Notes under the pieces: generated by a model
The model's database searches: none
What the model was told of the DNA's origin: nothing
What the model saw: the letters and a program-made list of their open reading frames with translations, nothing else
In this document: one piece after another, positions 6,198 to 14,194 of the stretch
Layout: every line of letters starts with the position of its first letter
How positions within the stretch are numbered: position 1 is the first letter of the stretch
Position numbers and translations under genes: made by a program
Source: Bacillus_BA songklensis
GTDB lineage: Bacteria; Bacillota; Bacilli; Bacillales; Bacillaceae_H
Direction of reading: 5' to 3'
Assembly (NCBI RefSeq): GCF_042649685.1
Contig: NZ_JBHRZT010000011.1
Location: 1 to 15,416, forward strand
Length of the DNA stretch: 15,416 nucleotides

Positions 6198-6692
6198 CTA
6201 TAAAACTTTACCCATACTGTACTCATCAATTGGCTGGCCATCAACGATTAGAGAGCATTTCCTTATTCCCTCAATTTCAAATCCCACCTTCTTATAAAGG
6301 GAAACGGCTCGATCGTTATGAGTCATCACAGTCAGTTCTAATCGCTTTAAATGATGGCATTTAGCCCAATCCTCCATCTTTTGAAAGAGCTGCGTTCCTA
6401 TTCCTTGATTGCAGTAATCTTGAAGTATTCCCACAACTATGTGAGCCCTGTGTTTAATGCGATTGAACTTACCGCCAACCACTGCTATATGTCCAACTAA
6501 CTTTCCCTCTTGCTCAGCTACCAAGATAGTGGAGTTAGATGCATTTAAGAAAGACTCAATGATTTTAGCTTGCTCTTCAACTGTGATATTACGCTCATCT
6601 TCTTCATAAAGCATGTATTTCGTTTCAATATCAAGTTTCTTATTTAAAGCTAAAAATTTTTCAGCATCTGAAACTAAAATTTCGCGAATCAT
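6198..6692 (-). CDS. GNAT-family N-acetyltransferase
   Basis: This is a 164-residue single-domain GCN5-related acetyltransferase, expected to move an acetyl group from acetyl-CoA to an amine on a small molecule or protein N-terminus. The acetyl-CoA-binding motif A is seen as VVGILQDYCNQGIGTQLF (QGIGT at 96-100). The later segment ELTVMTHNDRAVSLYKKVGF has the Asn and Tyr of the C-terminal GNAT motif. I chose ATG at 6692 because GGGGG (plus-strand 6701-6705) is eight bases upstream. The ATG at 6707 would place that run inside the coding sequence and has only two bases after its own AAAGG. It stands alone, with no co-directional neighbour. The substrate cannot be read from the sequence; it resembles the general Bacillus YkkB/RimI-like group. 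Confidence 0.9.
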   Translation of the reverse strand: MIREILVSDAEKFLALNKKLDIETKYMLYEEDERNITVEEQAKIIESFLNASNSTILVAEQEGKLVGHIAVVGGKFNRIKHRAHIVVGILQDYCNQGIGTQLFQKMEDWAKCHHLKRLELTVMTHNDRAVSLYKKVGFEIEGIRKCSLIVDGQPIDEYSMGKVL

Positions 6693-6881
6693 TTCAACAT
6701 CCCCCATTACCTTTCTTCACTTACAAGTGATAAATCTTGCTTATCTTTTATTCGGTTGTTCCCATCGATATTCCTGCTTTTCTAAGATTACGAGATGCAT
6801 ACTCTATACAAATAGTTAACATAATTCACCCTAACAGAAGTTCCTCATCACAGCTACCCTTGGGCACCAAGAGGATTCAAC

Positions 6882-7103
6882 TTGGTACAATTTATTGTTT
6901 ATGCAGGTATTTATATATCGTTGACAAATCAATGTTTACATGCGCTCAAACGCACCAGATGGCTGTATAAAAAATTGGTATTTTGTGTAACCTCTTATGC
7001 AATTAAATGGCCCGATTGTGGAGGAAGATTGTTTAAAGAAGAGATATACATTCTTGGTCAAATAGTACATAAAAAATGTCATAAACATTATTACTTTCAG
7101 TAA
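6882..7103 (+). CDS. Possible 73-residue Cys-containing small protein
   Basis: A TTG at 6882 follows AGAGG (6870-6874) by seven bases. The frame codes a hydrophobic N-terminus (VQFIVYAGIYISL) and a C-terminal half with WPDCGGRLF and HKKCHKHYYF that vaguely recalls a single zinc ribbon, but only one Cys stands in each half-knuckle. I do not recognise it. It could be a decayed gene or chance; an overlapping frame (6737-6970) is equally open and less convincing. The surrounding 6708-7113 region shows no other gene. Confidence 0.25.
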   Translation: MVQFIVYAGIYISLTNQCLHALKRTRWLYKKLVFCVTSYAIKWPDCGGRLFKEEIYILGQIVHKKCHKHYYFQ

Positions 7104-7113
7104 GGTAGCTTTT

Positions 7114-7236
7114 CGTTCTGATTGTAATAAAAACGAACGTTTCTGTTACGGTAATTCCGTTAATTATGTTAGACTATCAATCTCGCATAATTTACGTAAC
7201 AAAAATATGTAACAATATTATTTGTAACAATATTAA
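7114..7236. other. Putative res site of the downstream resolvase
   Basis: CGTTC (7114-7118) and GAACG (7135-7139) bracket a 26-bp imperfect inverted repeat. It is followed by TGTTACG (7144-7150) facing CGTAACA (7195-7201) and by two direct copies of TGTAACAATATTA (7208-7220, 7223-7235; 15-bp period). About 120 bp of paired half-sites just upstream of a serine resolvase gene is where a res site is expected, and the same region would contain the resolvase promoter, allowing autoregulation. Half-site assignment is by eye. Confidence 0.45.
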
Positions 7237-7282
7237 ATTCATGATGTTTTTGATACAATAATGTACAGAGGAGAGGATACAT

Positions 7283-7843
7283 ATGAAATTTGGTTACATG
7301 CGTGTTTCTACAATCGACCAGAATCTGGACCGACAAAGGAAGCGATTAGAAGAATTTGGATGTGAACGTATCTTTTTTGAAAAGGTGACAGGGACAAAAC
7401 GGGAACGGCCAGAACTGAACCGGATGCTAGAATTTCTTCGTCCAGAGGATACGGTTGTAGTAACGGATTTGATTCGCTTATCTCGTTCCACAAAGGATCT
7501 TATTGAAATTACTGAACTCATTTCCAAAAAGGGGGCACATCTAAAGAGTTTAAAAGAGTCTTGGCTAGATACAACAACAGCACATGGAAAAATGTTGTTT
7601 ACTATCTTTGCGGGTATTGCTCAATTTGAAAGAGATTTAACTTCTGAACGGACAAAGGAAGGGATTCAGGCTGCAAGAAAACGAGGGAAACATCCTGGAA
7701 GACCGAAAACCGACGAGGAAAAAGTTAATTATGCTTTATATCTTATAGATCAAGGGATGAGTCGCACGGATGCTGCGGAGAAGGCTGGTATTTCTCGCAT
7801 GACTTTGCATCGCAAGATGCAAAAGAACAATGGCATTGAGTAG
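7283..7843 (+). CDS. Serine recombinase of the resolvase/invertase family
   Basis: This 186-residue enzyme has the size and layout of a small serine resolvase, which cuts and rejoins DNA at paired res sites through a phosphoserine link. The N-terminal catalytic domain has YMRVS with the nucleophile Ser9, the conserved RLSR at 65-68, and the long-helix motif AQFERDLTSERTKEG (113-127). A Gly/Arg-rich hinge (RGKHPGRPK) leads to a C-terminal helix-turn-helix (QGMSRTDAAEKAGISRMTLHRKM) that binds the half-sites. ATG at 7283 has AGAGGAGAGG upstream. No transposase gene is in the window, so this may be a resolvase left from a Tn3-type transposon or plasmid. Closest known types are Tn552/Tn1546-like resolvases of Gram-positive bacteria. 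It is intact and probably functional. Confidence 0.93.
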   Translation: MKFGYMRVSTIDQNLDRQRKRLEEFGCERIFFEKVTGTKRERPELNRMLEFLRPEDTVVVTDLIRLSRSTKDLIEITELISKKGAHLKSLKESWLDTTTAHGKMLFTIFAGIAQFERDLTSERTKEGIQAARKRGKHPGRPKTDEEKVNYALYLIDQGMSRTDAAEKAGISRMTLHRKMQKNNGIE

Positions 7844-8156
7844 CATCCATCGGACAAAGGGATTCTCTCGATTATTTCTCAGATCTACTTTGCCCTGTTT
7901 CTGGCAATTAATTTATGCATGTTTTGGCAGTATGTTTAAAAACCATTATGAATTATTAAACCTAAGAAATTTGTATAGACACTAATTTTTATCCATAATT
8001 GATAAGCATTCCTTTTTGTACTAACGAAGCAGGATGGTTCAATAAGAATAGTGAATGTTTCTAGATAAAAAATCATCTTTTAAGGGGAAAGGAAATGAAT
8101 AAATTTACTCTTATTAAAGAAGTGATACATGTATTATTTCAATGAAGGGTCTTAAC
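7844..8156. other. Intergenic region with no convincing gene
   Basis: There is no recognised gene. A 16-residue frame (8095-8145, MNKFTLIKEVIHVLFQ) starts just after AAGGGGAAAGG but matches nothing I know. No clear terminator follows the resolvase. Confidence 0.4.
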
Positions 8157-8314
8157 ATGGACGATGACAGTTTCGTTATGCCTGAAGTACATGATTTGTT
8201 GACACCGCTCATCTCTATAGTACCATTACAGCTACTTGCTTACTACGCAGCTATACACCGGGGCTGTGATGTCGATAAACTACGCAACCTTGCCAAATGG
8301 TGACGGTTGAATAA
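8157..8314 (+). pseudogene. glmS: Broken 3' end of glmS
   Basis: The frame reads DDSFVMPEVHDLLTPLISI, VPLQLLAYYAAIHRGCDVDK and LRNLAK. This is the highly conserved C-terminal end of glucosamine-6-phosphate synthase (usual ending: VDKPRNLAKSVTVE). Only about 45 of roughly 600 residues are present, with no homology upstream of about 8160. After AAA (8295-8297) the frame hits TGA at 8301, but shifting by one base restores GTG ACG GTT GAA TAA (8300-8314), that is VTVE-stop. A single-base deletion in the missing Ser codon therefore explains the break, and proline of DKPRN is replaced by leucine. It cannot be functional. A complete glmS must exist elsewhere. The fragment may be a leftover of an insertion or rearrangement next to mtlA. 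Confidence 0.85.
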
Positions 8315-8385
8315 ATAGATTCTAAAGAATGGAATGTGCTTCATTATGGACGCATTCGATTTTTTTTAGAAATGCCAACAACGTT

Positions 8386-8412
8386 TTGACAAAAATATTT
8401 TTCTTATAGAAT
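8386..8412 (+). promoter_or_regulatory. Candidate sigma-A promoter upstream of mtlA
   Basis: TTGACA (8386-8391) is followed after 15 bases by TAGAAT (8407-8412). The boxes are good but the spacer is short. It lies 200 bases before mtlA, just after the glmS remnant. Confidence 0.35.
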
Positions 8413-8508
8413 TGTTGGGGTTTTAAGGACAATTGGTTAGTTCATAAATAATAGGTTAACCAACCTTGCTGCCAGGGTATAAGCAATCATATCTTAGGAA
8501 AAAATACT

Positions 8509-8563
8509 TTTGTCTCTAAGTGTGCGACAAAGTTGTTCTTTAACTTTATTGATACCGTTAATT
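8509..8563 (+). promoter_or_regulatory. Candidate MtlR operator and cre site upstream of mtlA
   Basis: TTTGTC (8509-8514) faces GACAAA (8526-8531) with TGTG between them, partly like the known MtlR site TTGNCACA-N4-TGTGNCAA. A TTGTTC (8533-8538) adjoining it could be a -35 box. At 8549-8563 TTGATACCGTTAATT matches the CcpA-binding cre consensus WTGNAANCGNWNNCW at 13 of 15 positions. Activation by MtlR and glucose repression by CcpA are known for mtl operons of Bacillus; both sites here are by eye. Confidence 0.4.
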
Positions 8564-8611
8564 TTGTAAGATAGGATGTTAAAGGACAAATTTTTGAAGG
8601 AGAGAGGGTAT

Positions 8612-10525
8612 ATGGCTCAATCTAATATAAAAGTAGCTGTACAAAAGTTTGGTAATTTCCTTAGTTCAATGGTTATGCCAAACATATCTGCATTTATTGC
8701 ATGGGGTTTAATTACAGCTTTATTTATTCCGACAGGCTTTATTCCAAATGAAAGCCTTGCCAAAATGGTTGGTCCCATGGTGACCTACTTGCTTCCTATT
8801 TTGATAGGGTATACAGGAGGTAAGCTGGTCCATGAACAACGCGGGGCTGTTGTCGGCGCAATCGCAACAATGGGTGTCATTGCAGGTGCTGATATCCCAA
8901 TGTTTCTTGGGGCTATGGTTATTGGTCCGCTAGGCGGCTTTGTAATTAAGAAATTTGACCAGCTGATTGAAGGAAAAATCAGGGCTGGTTTTGAAATGCT
9001 TGTAAACAATTTCTCTGCTGGGATACTTGGCGCAATCCTTGCAGTTCTTGCTTTCTTAGGGGTTGGCCCTGCAGTTGACGTGTTCACGGGCTGGCTTGTA
9101 GCCGGGGTTGACCGGTTAGTTGGAGCTGGTCTGCTGCCATTAACAAGCATCCTGATCGAACCAGCAAAAGTGTTATTCTTAAATAATGCCATCAACCATG
9201 GTGTTCTTTCACCAATCGGTGTCGAGCAGGTAAAAGAAAAGGGACAGTCAATCTTGTTCCTGCTTGAAGCGAATCCTGGACCTGGAATCGGTGTCCTGCT
9301 TGCTTATATGTTTTTTGGTAAAGGCACGGCAAAGAAGTCAGCGCCTGGTGCCGGCATCATTCACTTTTTCGGCGGTATTCATGAGATTTATTTCCCATAT
9401 ATCCTTATGCGGCCGATGCTTTTCCTTGCCGTTATCCTTGGCGGAATGAGCGGCGTATTTACATTGGTTCTTTTAGGGGGCGGATTATTCGCTCCGTCAT
9501 CACCGGGTAGTATCATTGCAATCACTGCGGTAACGCCTCACCATGCGAGTGCTTATCTTGCTAACTTTGCTGGTGTGTTGATGGCAGCAGCTGTATCATT
9601 CATTGTCTCTGCCCTTATTTTAAAAACAGGGAAGCAGGGCGAAGAAGATATTGAAGCAGCTGCTAAAAAAATGCAGGAAATGAAAGGTAAGAAAAGCTCT
9701 GTATCAAATGTATTTACAGGAGATCAAGGAGCTATACCTGACAATGTCACAAAAATTATCTTTGCCTGCGATGCTGGAATGGGATCAAGTGCCATGGGTG
9801 CGTCCCTTCTTCGTAAAAAAGTAAAGGAAGCTGGCATGGATATTTCTGTTACTAATACAGCAATAAGCAATCTGCCAGCCGATGCCCAGATTGTCATCAC
9901 GCAGGAGGAATTGACTCCGAGAGCACGGAACAAAGTGCCAAACGCTTATCACATTTCTGTCGATAACTTCCTTTCAAGTCCGGAGTACGATAAGCTGATT
10001 AGTGAGTTGAAGTTCCCGGCAAATTCTGAGCTTCACGAAATTGTTGACGATGCAGAAGAAAATGGGACTGATAACCAGGATCAGGAAATGGCGCATGATG
10101 ACGACTTGCTCCGTCCAGAAAATATCTTTTTGAACCAGGAGTTTGCCAATAAGGAAGAGGCCATCCGTTTTGCCGGAAGAGCCCTAGTTAATGCGGGTTA
10201 TGTAAATGAGAGCTATATTGAGGCGATGATTGAGCGGGATAATATGACTTCTACTTATATGGGAAATGATGTCGCCATCCCGCATGGAACGGAAGAAGCT
10301 AAAAAGGATGTCATCAAATCAGGATTTACAGTCCTTCAGGTTCCGAATGGCGTTGATTTTGATGGTCAGAAAGCACGTTTGATTTTCGGCATCGCCGGGA
10401 AAGACGGCACACATCTTGAAATCCTGTCCGGAATCGCAGTAACATGTTCGGATATGGAAAATATCGAAAAAATGGCTGGTGCAAAAACAGCTCAGGAAAT
10501 TATCGATATTATTGGTAAGAAATAA
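8612..10525 (+). CDS. mtlA: Mannitol-specific PTS permease, EIICBA fused
   Basis: This 637-residue protein imports mannitol and phosphorylates it to mannitol-1-phosphate at the cell membrane, using phosphate from HPr. The order is an EIIC membrane domain (about 1-340, several hydrophobic helices; HHASAYLANFAGV near its end), EIIB with the phospho-cysteine Cys386 in FACDAGMGSSAMG, an acidic linker (DDAEENGTDNQDQEMAHDDD), then EIIA with the phospho-histidine His558 in AIPHGT. The length and CBA order equal the Escherichia coli enzyme, whereas in Bacillus subtilis EIIA is a separate protein (MtlF). ATG at 8612 is chosen because GAAGGAGAG lies just upstream and MAQSNIKVAVQKFG is the usual family start. 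The frame extends to an ATG at 8576, which would swallow the ribosome binding site. It is the first gene of the mtl operon. Confidence 0.96.
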   Translation: MAQSNIKVAVQKFGNFLSSMVMPNISAFIAWGLITALFIPTGFIPNESLAKMVGPMVTYLLPILIGYTGGKLVHEQRGAVVGAIATMGVIAGADIPMFLGAMVIGPLGGFVIKKFDQLIEGKIRAGFEMLVNNFSAGILGAILAVLAFLGVGPAVDVFTGWLVAGVDRLVGAGLLPLTSILIEPAKVLFLNNAINHGVLSPIGVEQVKEKGQSILFLLEANPGPGIGVLLAYMFFGKGTAKKSAPGAGIIHFFGGIHEIYFPYILMRPMLFLAVILGGMSGVFTLVLLGGGLFAPSSPGSIIAITAVTPHHASAYLANFAGVLMAAAVSFIVSALILKTGKQGEEDIEAAAKKMQEMKGKKSSVSNVFTGDQGAIPDNVTKIIFACDAGMGSSAMGASLLRKKVKEAGMDISVTNTAISNLPADAQIVITQEELTPRARNKVPNAYHISVDNFLSSPEYDKLISELKFPANSELHEIVDDAEENGTDNQDQEMAHDDDLLRPENIFLNQEFANKEEAIRFAGRALVNAGYVNESYIEAMIERDNMTSTYMGNDVAIPHGTEEAKKDVIKSGFTVLQVPNGVDFDGQKARLIFGIAGKDGTHLEILSGIAVTCSDMENIEKMAGAKTAQEIIDIIGKK

Positions 10526-10540
10526 ATTAAATTTTACTTT

Positions 10541-10578
10541 ATGAATAGAAAAGTGTATTCCTGCACTTTTCTATTCAT
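10541..10578 (+). terminator. Long hairpin between mtlA and mtlR (partial terminator)
   Basis: A perfect 15-bp stem, ATGAATAGAAAAGTG with CACTTTTCTATTCAT, has an eight-base loop and is followed by TATTTTC. The stem is AT-rich and the T tract imperfect, so it probably lowers read-through into mtlR or stabilises the mtlA message rather than ending all transcripts. Confidence 0.6.
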
Positions 10579-10616
10579 TATTTTCTAGTCATTTCACTCA
10601 GGAACGAGTTGATACC

Positions 10617-12716
10617 ATGCATATTACCTCGAGGGAAAAAACTATTATTGAACTAATTATAAAAACATCGGGAAAACATACGGCTTTGTCCATTGCGTCT
10701 TCTCTAAATGTAAGTGCCAGAACTATTCAACGAGATTTAAAAGCAGTGGAAAAGATTGTCCAGAAGTTTGGTTTGTTACTGACGCGCAACATGGATCAAG
10801 GGCTAGTCATTGAGGGGAAGAATGAGCAAATATTTCGGCTGATTCAGCATTTGGCAAGCAGTGATCCAATTGATCAACCGCCCCAGGAAAAAAAGCTTCG
10901 TCTCCTGCTAGCTATATTGGGGGAAGAATTGTTTAAAATCCAGGCTTTAGCAAGTCATCTTGGTGTCAGTTCAGCTACATTAGCGATTTACCTGGATGAG
11001 CTGGCCGAATGGCTGGGAAACTTTCAGCTGCAGCTTACAAGAAAAAGAGGGGTCGGAGTAGAGCTTAGTGGCACAGAAGTTAACAAACGAAGAGCACTGG
11101 CACACTTTTTTCTGCAATATTTTCACGAGGAGTTAATTGAAAAGTTATTTTTGCTCGAAAAAGGGAGCCTTTCTGAAGAAAGGATTTTGCATTATTTTGT
11201 TCCTTCCTATTTTCTGGAAGTAAACACCTTGGTTAATGCAGCATTTACTAGTACACCCGCCCGTCTCGCAGACAGCGGTTATCTGGAAATCATTCTACAT
11301 ATTTATATCACTTTACAGAGGACAGAAGCTCAATATTTTATCGAAAAGAACGTAAACCTGCCGAAGGGAGAAGTTGCCCTTGAGTATGATCTGATGCTGA
11401 AAATAGGCAGGGAGCTGGAACATAAGTTTGATGTAGCCTTTTCAGAAAGAGACATTCTTTATTTAGCACTGATTCTTAAAGGTACAAAGCTTCGGGGAGC
11501 TGAGGCTGTTCCTTATGACAGTATTGTGCTCGCCCAGATGATAAAAAATGTAATCCAGTCCGTTTCTGACCAGCTCCATGTGGATTTAACAGGGGACTTC
11601 TCTTTATTTCAGGGGCTGCTTGCCCATATGGAACCAGCCTTGTTCCGTATCAAACAGAAAATGGATTCATTTAATCCCCTTAAAGAGGAAATCAAACGGA
11701 AGTATCCTGTTCTGTTCATGGCTGTAAAAAATAGTGTTGAAGAGGAATTTAAAGACATCGAGCATTTTCCTGATGACGAAATAGCTTTTATGGTCCTGCA
11801 TTTCGGGTCTGCCTTAGTGATACAGGAAGAGAATTTGTCGATTAAAGCATTGGTGATCTGCCCAACCGGCATTGGAACATCCAAGATGCTGGCCAGCAGA
11901 ATTAAAAAAGAAATAACCGAGATTGATTCCATTGAGATCAAGTCCATTAAGGATATAACGGAGCGGGTGGACCTAAAAGCATATGACATTATCATTTCCA
12001 CTGTTCGTCTGCCTTTTATGAATGTAGAGTATATCTTGGTAAATCCGCTCTTGAGTGAAGAAAACATTACGACAATTAAGAGCTTTTTACAGAATAATAT
12101 AGAAACCCTTACAAAAGGCAAGCAATATCAAAAGATGGGGCAAAATGATTTATCACCGCCCCCCGCTGAAAAAAACATAGCCTTAAGCGATTTGCTTCGG
12201 GACTTTAAAGATGTTCAGCAAAGTATTGAGGCTATTATCCATAATTTCCGTTTTTACCGGATGGATAAGTGGGAAAGCCAGGAGCAGATTCTGGAAGAAA
12301 TGTTAATGAGGGCAGAGAAAGAGAATCTGCTGACAAATTCAACAGAAGTACTGACTTCCCTAAGAGAGCGGGAAAAAAAGGGGGGTCTGGGAATTCCCGA
12401 AACGAATATAGCCCTTTTTCATGCCGGGAATGAGCATGTCCGTGAACTTATTTTCCAGATTGCCCATTTGCCTAACCCTTGCCTTGTAAAGGGGATGGAC
12501 GGGAACGATGTGATGATGAAGAACCTGCTGCTCATGCTGGCCCCCGCAGAATTAAGCAGAAGAGAGCAGGAGATATTAAGTTTGATTAGCACTAACATCA
12601 TTGAGACCGATGAAGCTATTCTAGTTTTTTCTTCAGCGAATGAGGAATTGATATATAGGAAGCTGGAATCTATTTTTGCAGTGTATCTTCAATCTAATTT
12701 TAAAATTAATGGATAA
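10617..12716 (+). CDS. mtlR: Mannitol operon transcriptional activator MtlR
   Basis: This 699-residue regulator of the BglG/DeoR-PRD type activates the mtl promoter when mannitol is present and preferred sugars are absent. In order it has an N-terminal helix-turn-helix (about 1-60, SARTIQRDLKAVEKI), a second winged helix (about 80-150), two PRD domains (about 190-400), an EIIB-Gat-like domain with Cys415 in VICPTGIGTSKM, and an EIIA-Mtl-like domain with His602 in ALFHAG. In Geobacillus stearothermophilus and Bacillus subtilis MtlR, phosphorylation of PRD2 histidines by HPr activates, while phosphorylation of the EIIB-like Cys and EIIA-like His by mannitol PTS components inhibits. All these residues appear kept here. 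The ATG at 10617 has only a modest ribosome binding site (AGGAACGAG). It lies 91 bases after mtlA across a hairpin, which suggests lower expression than the permease. Confidence 0.95.
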   Translation: MHITSREKTIIELIIKTSGKHTALSIASSLNVSARTIQRDLKAVEKIVQKFGLLLTRNMDQGLVIEGKNEQIFRLIQHLASSDPIDQPPQEKKLRLLLAILGEELFKIQALASHLGVSSATLAIYLDELAEWLGNFQLQLTRKRGVGVELSGTEVNKRRALAHFFLQYFHEELIEKLFLLEKGSLSEERILHYFVPSYFLEVNTLVNAAFTSTPARLADSGYLEIILHIYITLQRTEAQYFIEKNVNLPKGEVALEYDLMLKIGRELEHKFDVAFSERDILYLALILKGTKLRGAEAVPYDSIVLAQMIKNVIQSVSDQLHVDLTGDFSLFQGLLAHMEPALFRIKQKMDSFNPLKEEIKRKYPVLFMAVKNSVEEEFKDIEHFPDDEIAFMVLHFGSALVIQEENLSIKALVICPTGIGTSKMLASRIKKEITEIDSIEIKSIKDITERVDLKAYDIIISTVRLPFMNVEYILVNPLLSEENITTIKSFLQNNIETLTKGKQYQKMGQNDLSPPPAEKNIALSDLLRDFKDVQQSIEAIIHNFRFYRMDKWESQEQILEEMLMRAEKENLLTNSTEVLTSLREREKKGGLGIPETNIALFHAGNEHVRELIFQIAHLPNPCLVKGMDGNDVMMKNLLLMLAPAELSRREQEILSLISTNIIETDEAILVFSSANEELIYRKLESIFAVYLQSNFKING

Positions 12717-12728
12717 AGGAATGATTCG

Positions 12729-13871
12729 ATGAAACAAGTAGTACATTTTGGAGCAGGGAACATTGGCAGAGGATTTATTGGAGCACTTTTTTCCCAGTCT
12801 GGATACCATGTTACTTTTGTAGATATTGCCGATCAAATTATTGATCAATTAAACGAGGAAAAACAGTACAAAGTCAAGCTTGCAACAGACGAACAGGAAA
12901 CCATGACAATTCAGAATGTTTCAGGGCTGAATAATCTGAAACAGGAAAATGAAGTAGTAGAAGCGATTAAGGAGGCATCTTTTTTGACAACGGCCATTGG
13001 ACCAAACATCCTTCCGAGAATTGCGCCGTTAATTGCCAAAGGTTTGGCAGCAAGAGTAGAGGAGAATAATGAAAAGCTTTATGTCATTGCCTGCGAAAAC
13101 CAAATTTCGGCAACAGATCTGCTAAAAGGCTACATCCTGGAGAACTTGGATGAAGAGACAAAGAAAAAGGTCCTGGCCAATGTTGCATTTCTAAATTCAG
13201 CTGTTGACCGGATTGTGCCAATTCAAAACAACCAAGGTTCACTTGATGTTCTGGTTGAGCCTTACCATGAATGGGTGGTGGAAACAACTGAAGAAATTCC
13301 TCATGTTGACGGGATGAAAGTTGTCCCGGAACTCGCTCCTTTTATTGAAAGAAAATTGTTTACCGTAAACACGGGACATGCCGTCATTGCTTATTTCGGC
13401 TATCTTGCAAACAAGGAAACCATTGATCAAACACTAGCCGATGAGGATATTTACAAACAGGTTAAGGTGACACTGGGCGAGACCGGCGCCTACCTAATCA
13501 ATCAATACAAACTGGACCCGGAAGATCATCAGAAATATATTGATAAAATCATCAGCCGTTTTCGCAATGCCCATTTAAATGATGGTGTAACAAGAGTCGG
13601 CCGTTCACCAATCAGGAAGCTTGGCCCAGAGGACCGGCTCGTGCGCCCAGCATCACAAGCGCAAAAAGCAGGCCTTTCCTATACCAACCTTGCAAAGGCC
13701 ATTGCCGCAGCCTTGCTATTTGATTACAAGGAGGATGAAGAGGCAGTAAAGCTGCAAGCCATGATCAAAGAACATGGAGTCCCATATGTCCTTCAAGAAG
13801 TGTGTGGCCTGGATGAATCAAGCGAGCTTGCCAAAGAGATTGTAGGACATTATGAAGCATTAAAGGGATAA
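12729..13871 (+). CDS. mtlD: Mannitol-1-phosphate 5-dehydrogenase
   Basis: This 380-residue cytosolic enzyme oxidises mannitol-1-phosphate to fructose-6-phosphate with NAD+, feeding glycolysis. The N-terminus has the dinucleotide-binding motif FGAGNIGRGFIG (7-18). The central NSAVDRIVPIQ and the later NTGHAVIAYFGYL are typical of the polyol-specific long-chain dehydrogenase family. The length matches the 382-residue E. coli enzyme. ATG at 12729 has AAAGGA eight bases upstream and follows mtlR by only 12 bases, so the two are co-transcribed. A strong terminator follows. Confidence 0.97.
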   Translation: MKQVVHFGAGNIGRGFIGALFSQSGYHVTFVDIADQIIDQLNEEKQYKVKLATDEQETMTIQNVSGLNNLKQENEVVEAIKEASFLTTAIGPNILPRIAPLIAKGLAARVEENNEKLYVIACENQISATDLLKGYILENLDEETKKKVLANVAFLNSAVDRIVPIQNNQGSLDVLVEPYHEWVVETTEEIPHVDGMKVVPELAPFIERKLFTVNTGHAVIAYFGYLANKETIDQTLADEDIYKQVKVTLGETGAYLINQYKLDPEDHQKYIDKIISRFRNAHLNDGVTRVGRSPIRKLGPEDRLVRPASQAQKAGLSYTNLAKAIAAALLFDYKEDEEAVKLQAMIKEHGVPYVLQEVCGLDESSELAKEIVGHYEALKG

Positions 13872-13920
13872 TCTTTCATTTGGAAAGAAAATTAGCGGAA
13901 AACAAATATTTTCTTAACCC

Positions 13921-13960
13921 CAGGCTGTCGAGAGTTTCCCGACAGCCTGTTTCTTTTTTC
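13921..13960 (+). terminator. Terminator of the mtl operon
   Basis: CAGGCTGTCG (13921-13930) pairs with CGACAGCCTG (13940-13949) around nine bases, followed by TTTCTTTTTTC. It begins 49 bases after the mtlD stop. Confidence 0.93.
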
Positions 13961-13995
13961 TTTTTACTCTTACTCCGTATAATAATACTTGTTTT

Positions 13996-14042
13996 AAACC
14001 TTATAAAAAACGGATAAAACCTATCCGTTTTTTATAAGGTTT
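13996..14042. repeat. 21-bp perfect inverted repeat
   Basis: AAACCTTATAAAAAACGGATA and its exact inverse flank a five-base loop. It contains T runs on both strands (inside the stem), so it could stop transcripts from either side, acting as a back-up to the mtlD terminator. Confidence 0.7.
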
Positions 14043-14050
14043 TACTTTCA

Positions 14051-14076
14051 ATAGTAGCAACTTTTATTGCTACTAT
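14051..14076. repeat. 10-bp inverted repeat (hairpin)
   Basis: ATAGTAGCAA (14051-14060) pairs with TTGCTACTAT (14067-14076) around six bases. It follows the 21-bp hairpin by eight bases, making tandem stems. There is no clear T tract. Confidence 0.6.
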
Positions 14077-14140
14077 CTTTATAGGGGATTTAACTGGAGA
14101 AATGAGGCTTTAATCCTTCTTTAACTAAAGGGGTGCTTTA

Positions 14141-14194
14141 ATGAAATATGAAGTAATTTTTAACAAGCCAATATATACAAGATTTTATGCATAG
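14141..14194 (+). CDS. Possible 17-residue ORF with strong ribosome binding site
   Basis: ATG at 14141 has AAAGGGG (14127-14133) seven bases upstream, an ideal arrangement. The peptide MKYEVIFNKPIYTRFYA ends at TAG, exactly where the right arm of the next hairpin begins. No gene follows, so a leader-peptide attenuation role has no target here unless genes were lost. It may be a small expressed peptide or a relic. Confidence 0.35.
   Translation: MKYEVIFNKPIYTRFYA

Noticed and set aside
6737..6970. 77-residue + strand frame
   Set aside because: It has no ribosome binding site, atypical composition, and overlaps another weak frame.
8157..8303. 48-residue intact small gene starting at ATG 8157
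   Set aside because: The sequence is the GlmS C-terminus and the stop arises by frameshift, so it is a gene fragment, not a small protein gene.
8785..9195. 136-residue - strand frame inside mtlA
   Set aside because: It is antisense to a well-conserved EIIC domain; composition is explained by codon structure of mtlA.
11609..12121. 170-residue - strand frame inside mtlR
   Set aside because: It is antisense to the PRD2/EIIB-like region of MtlR and shows no domain.
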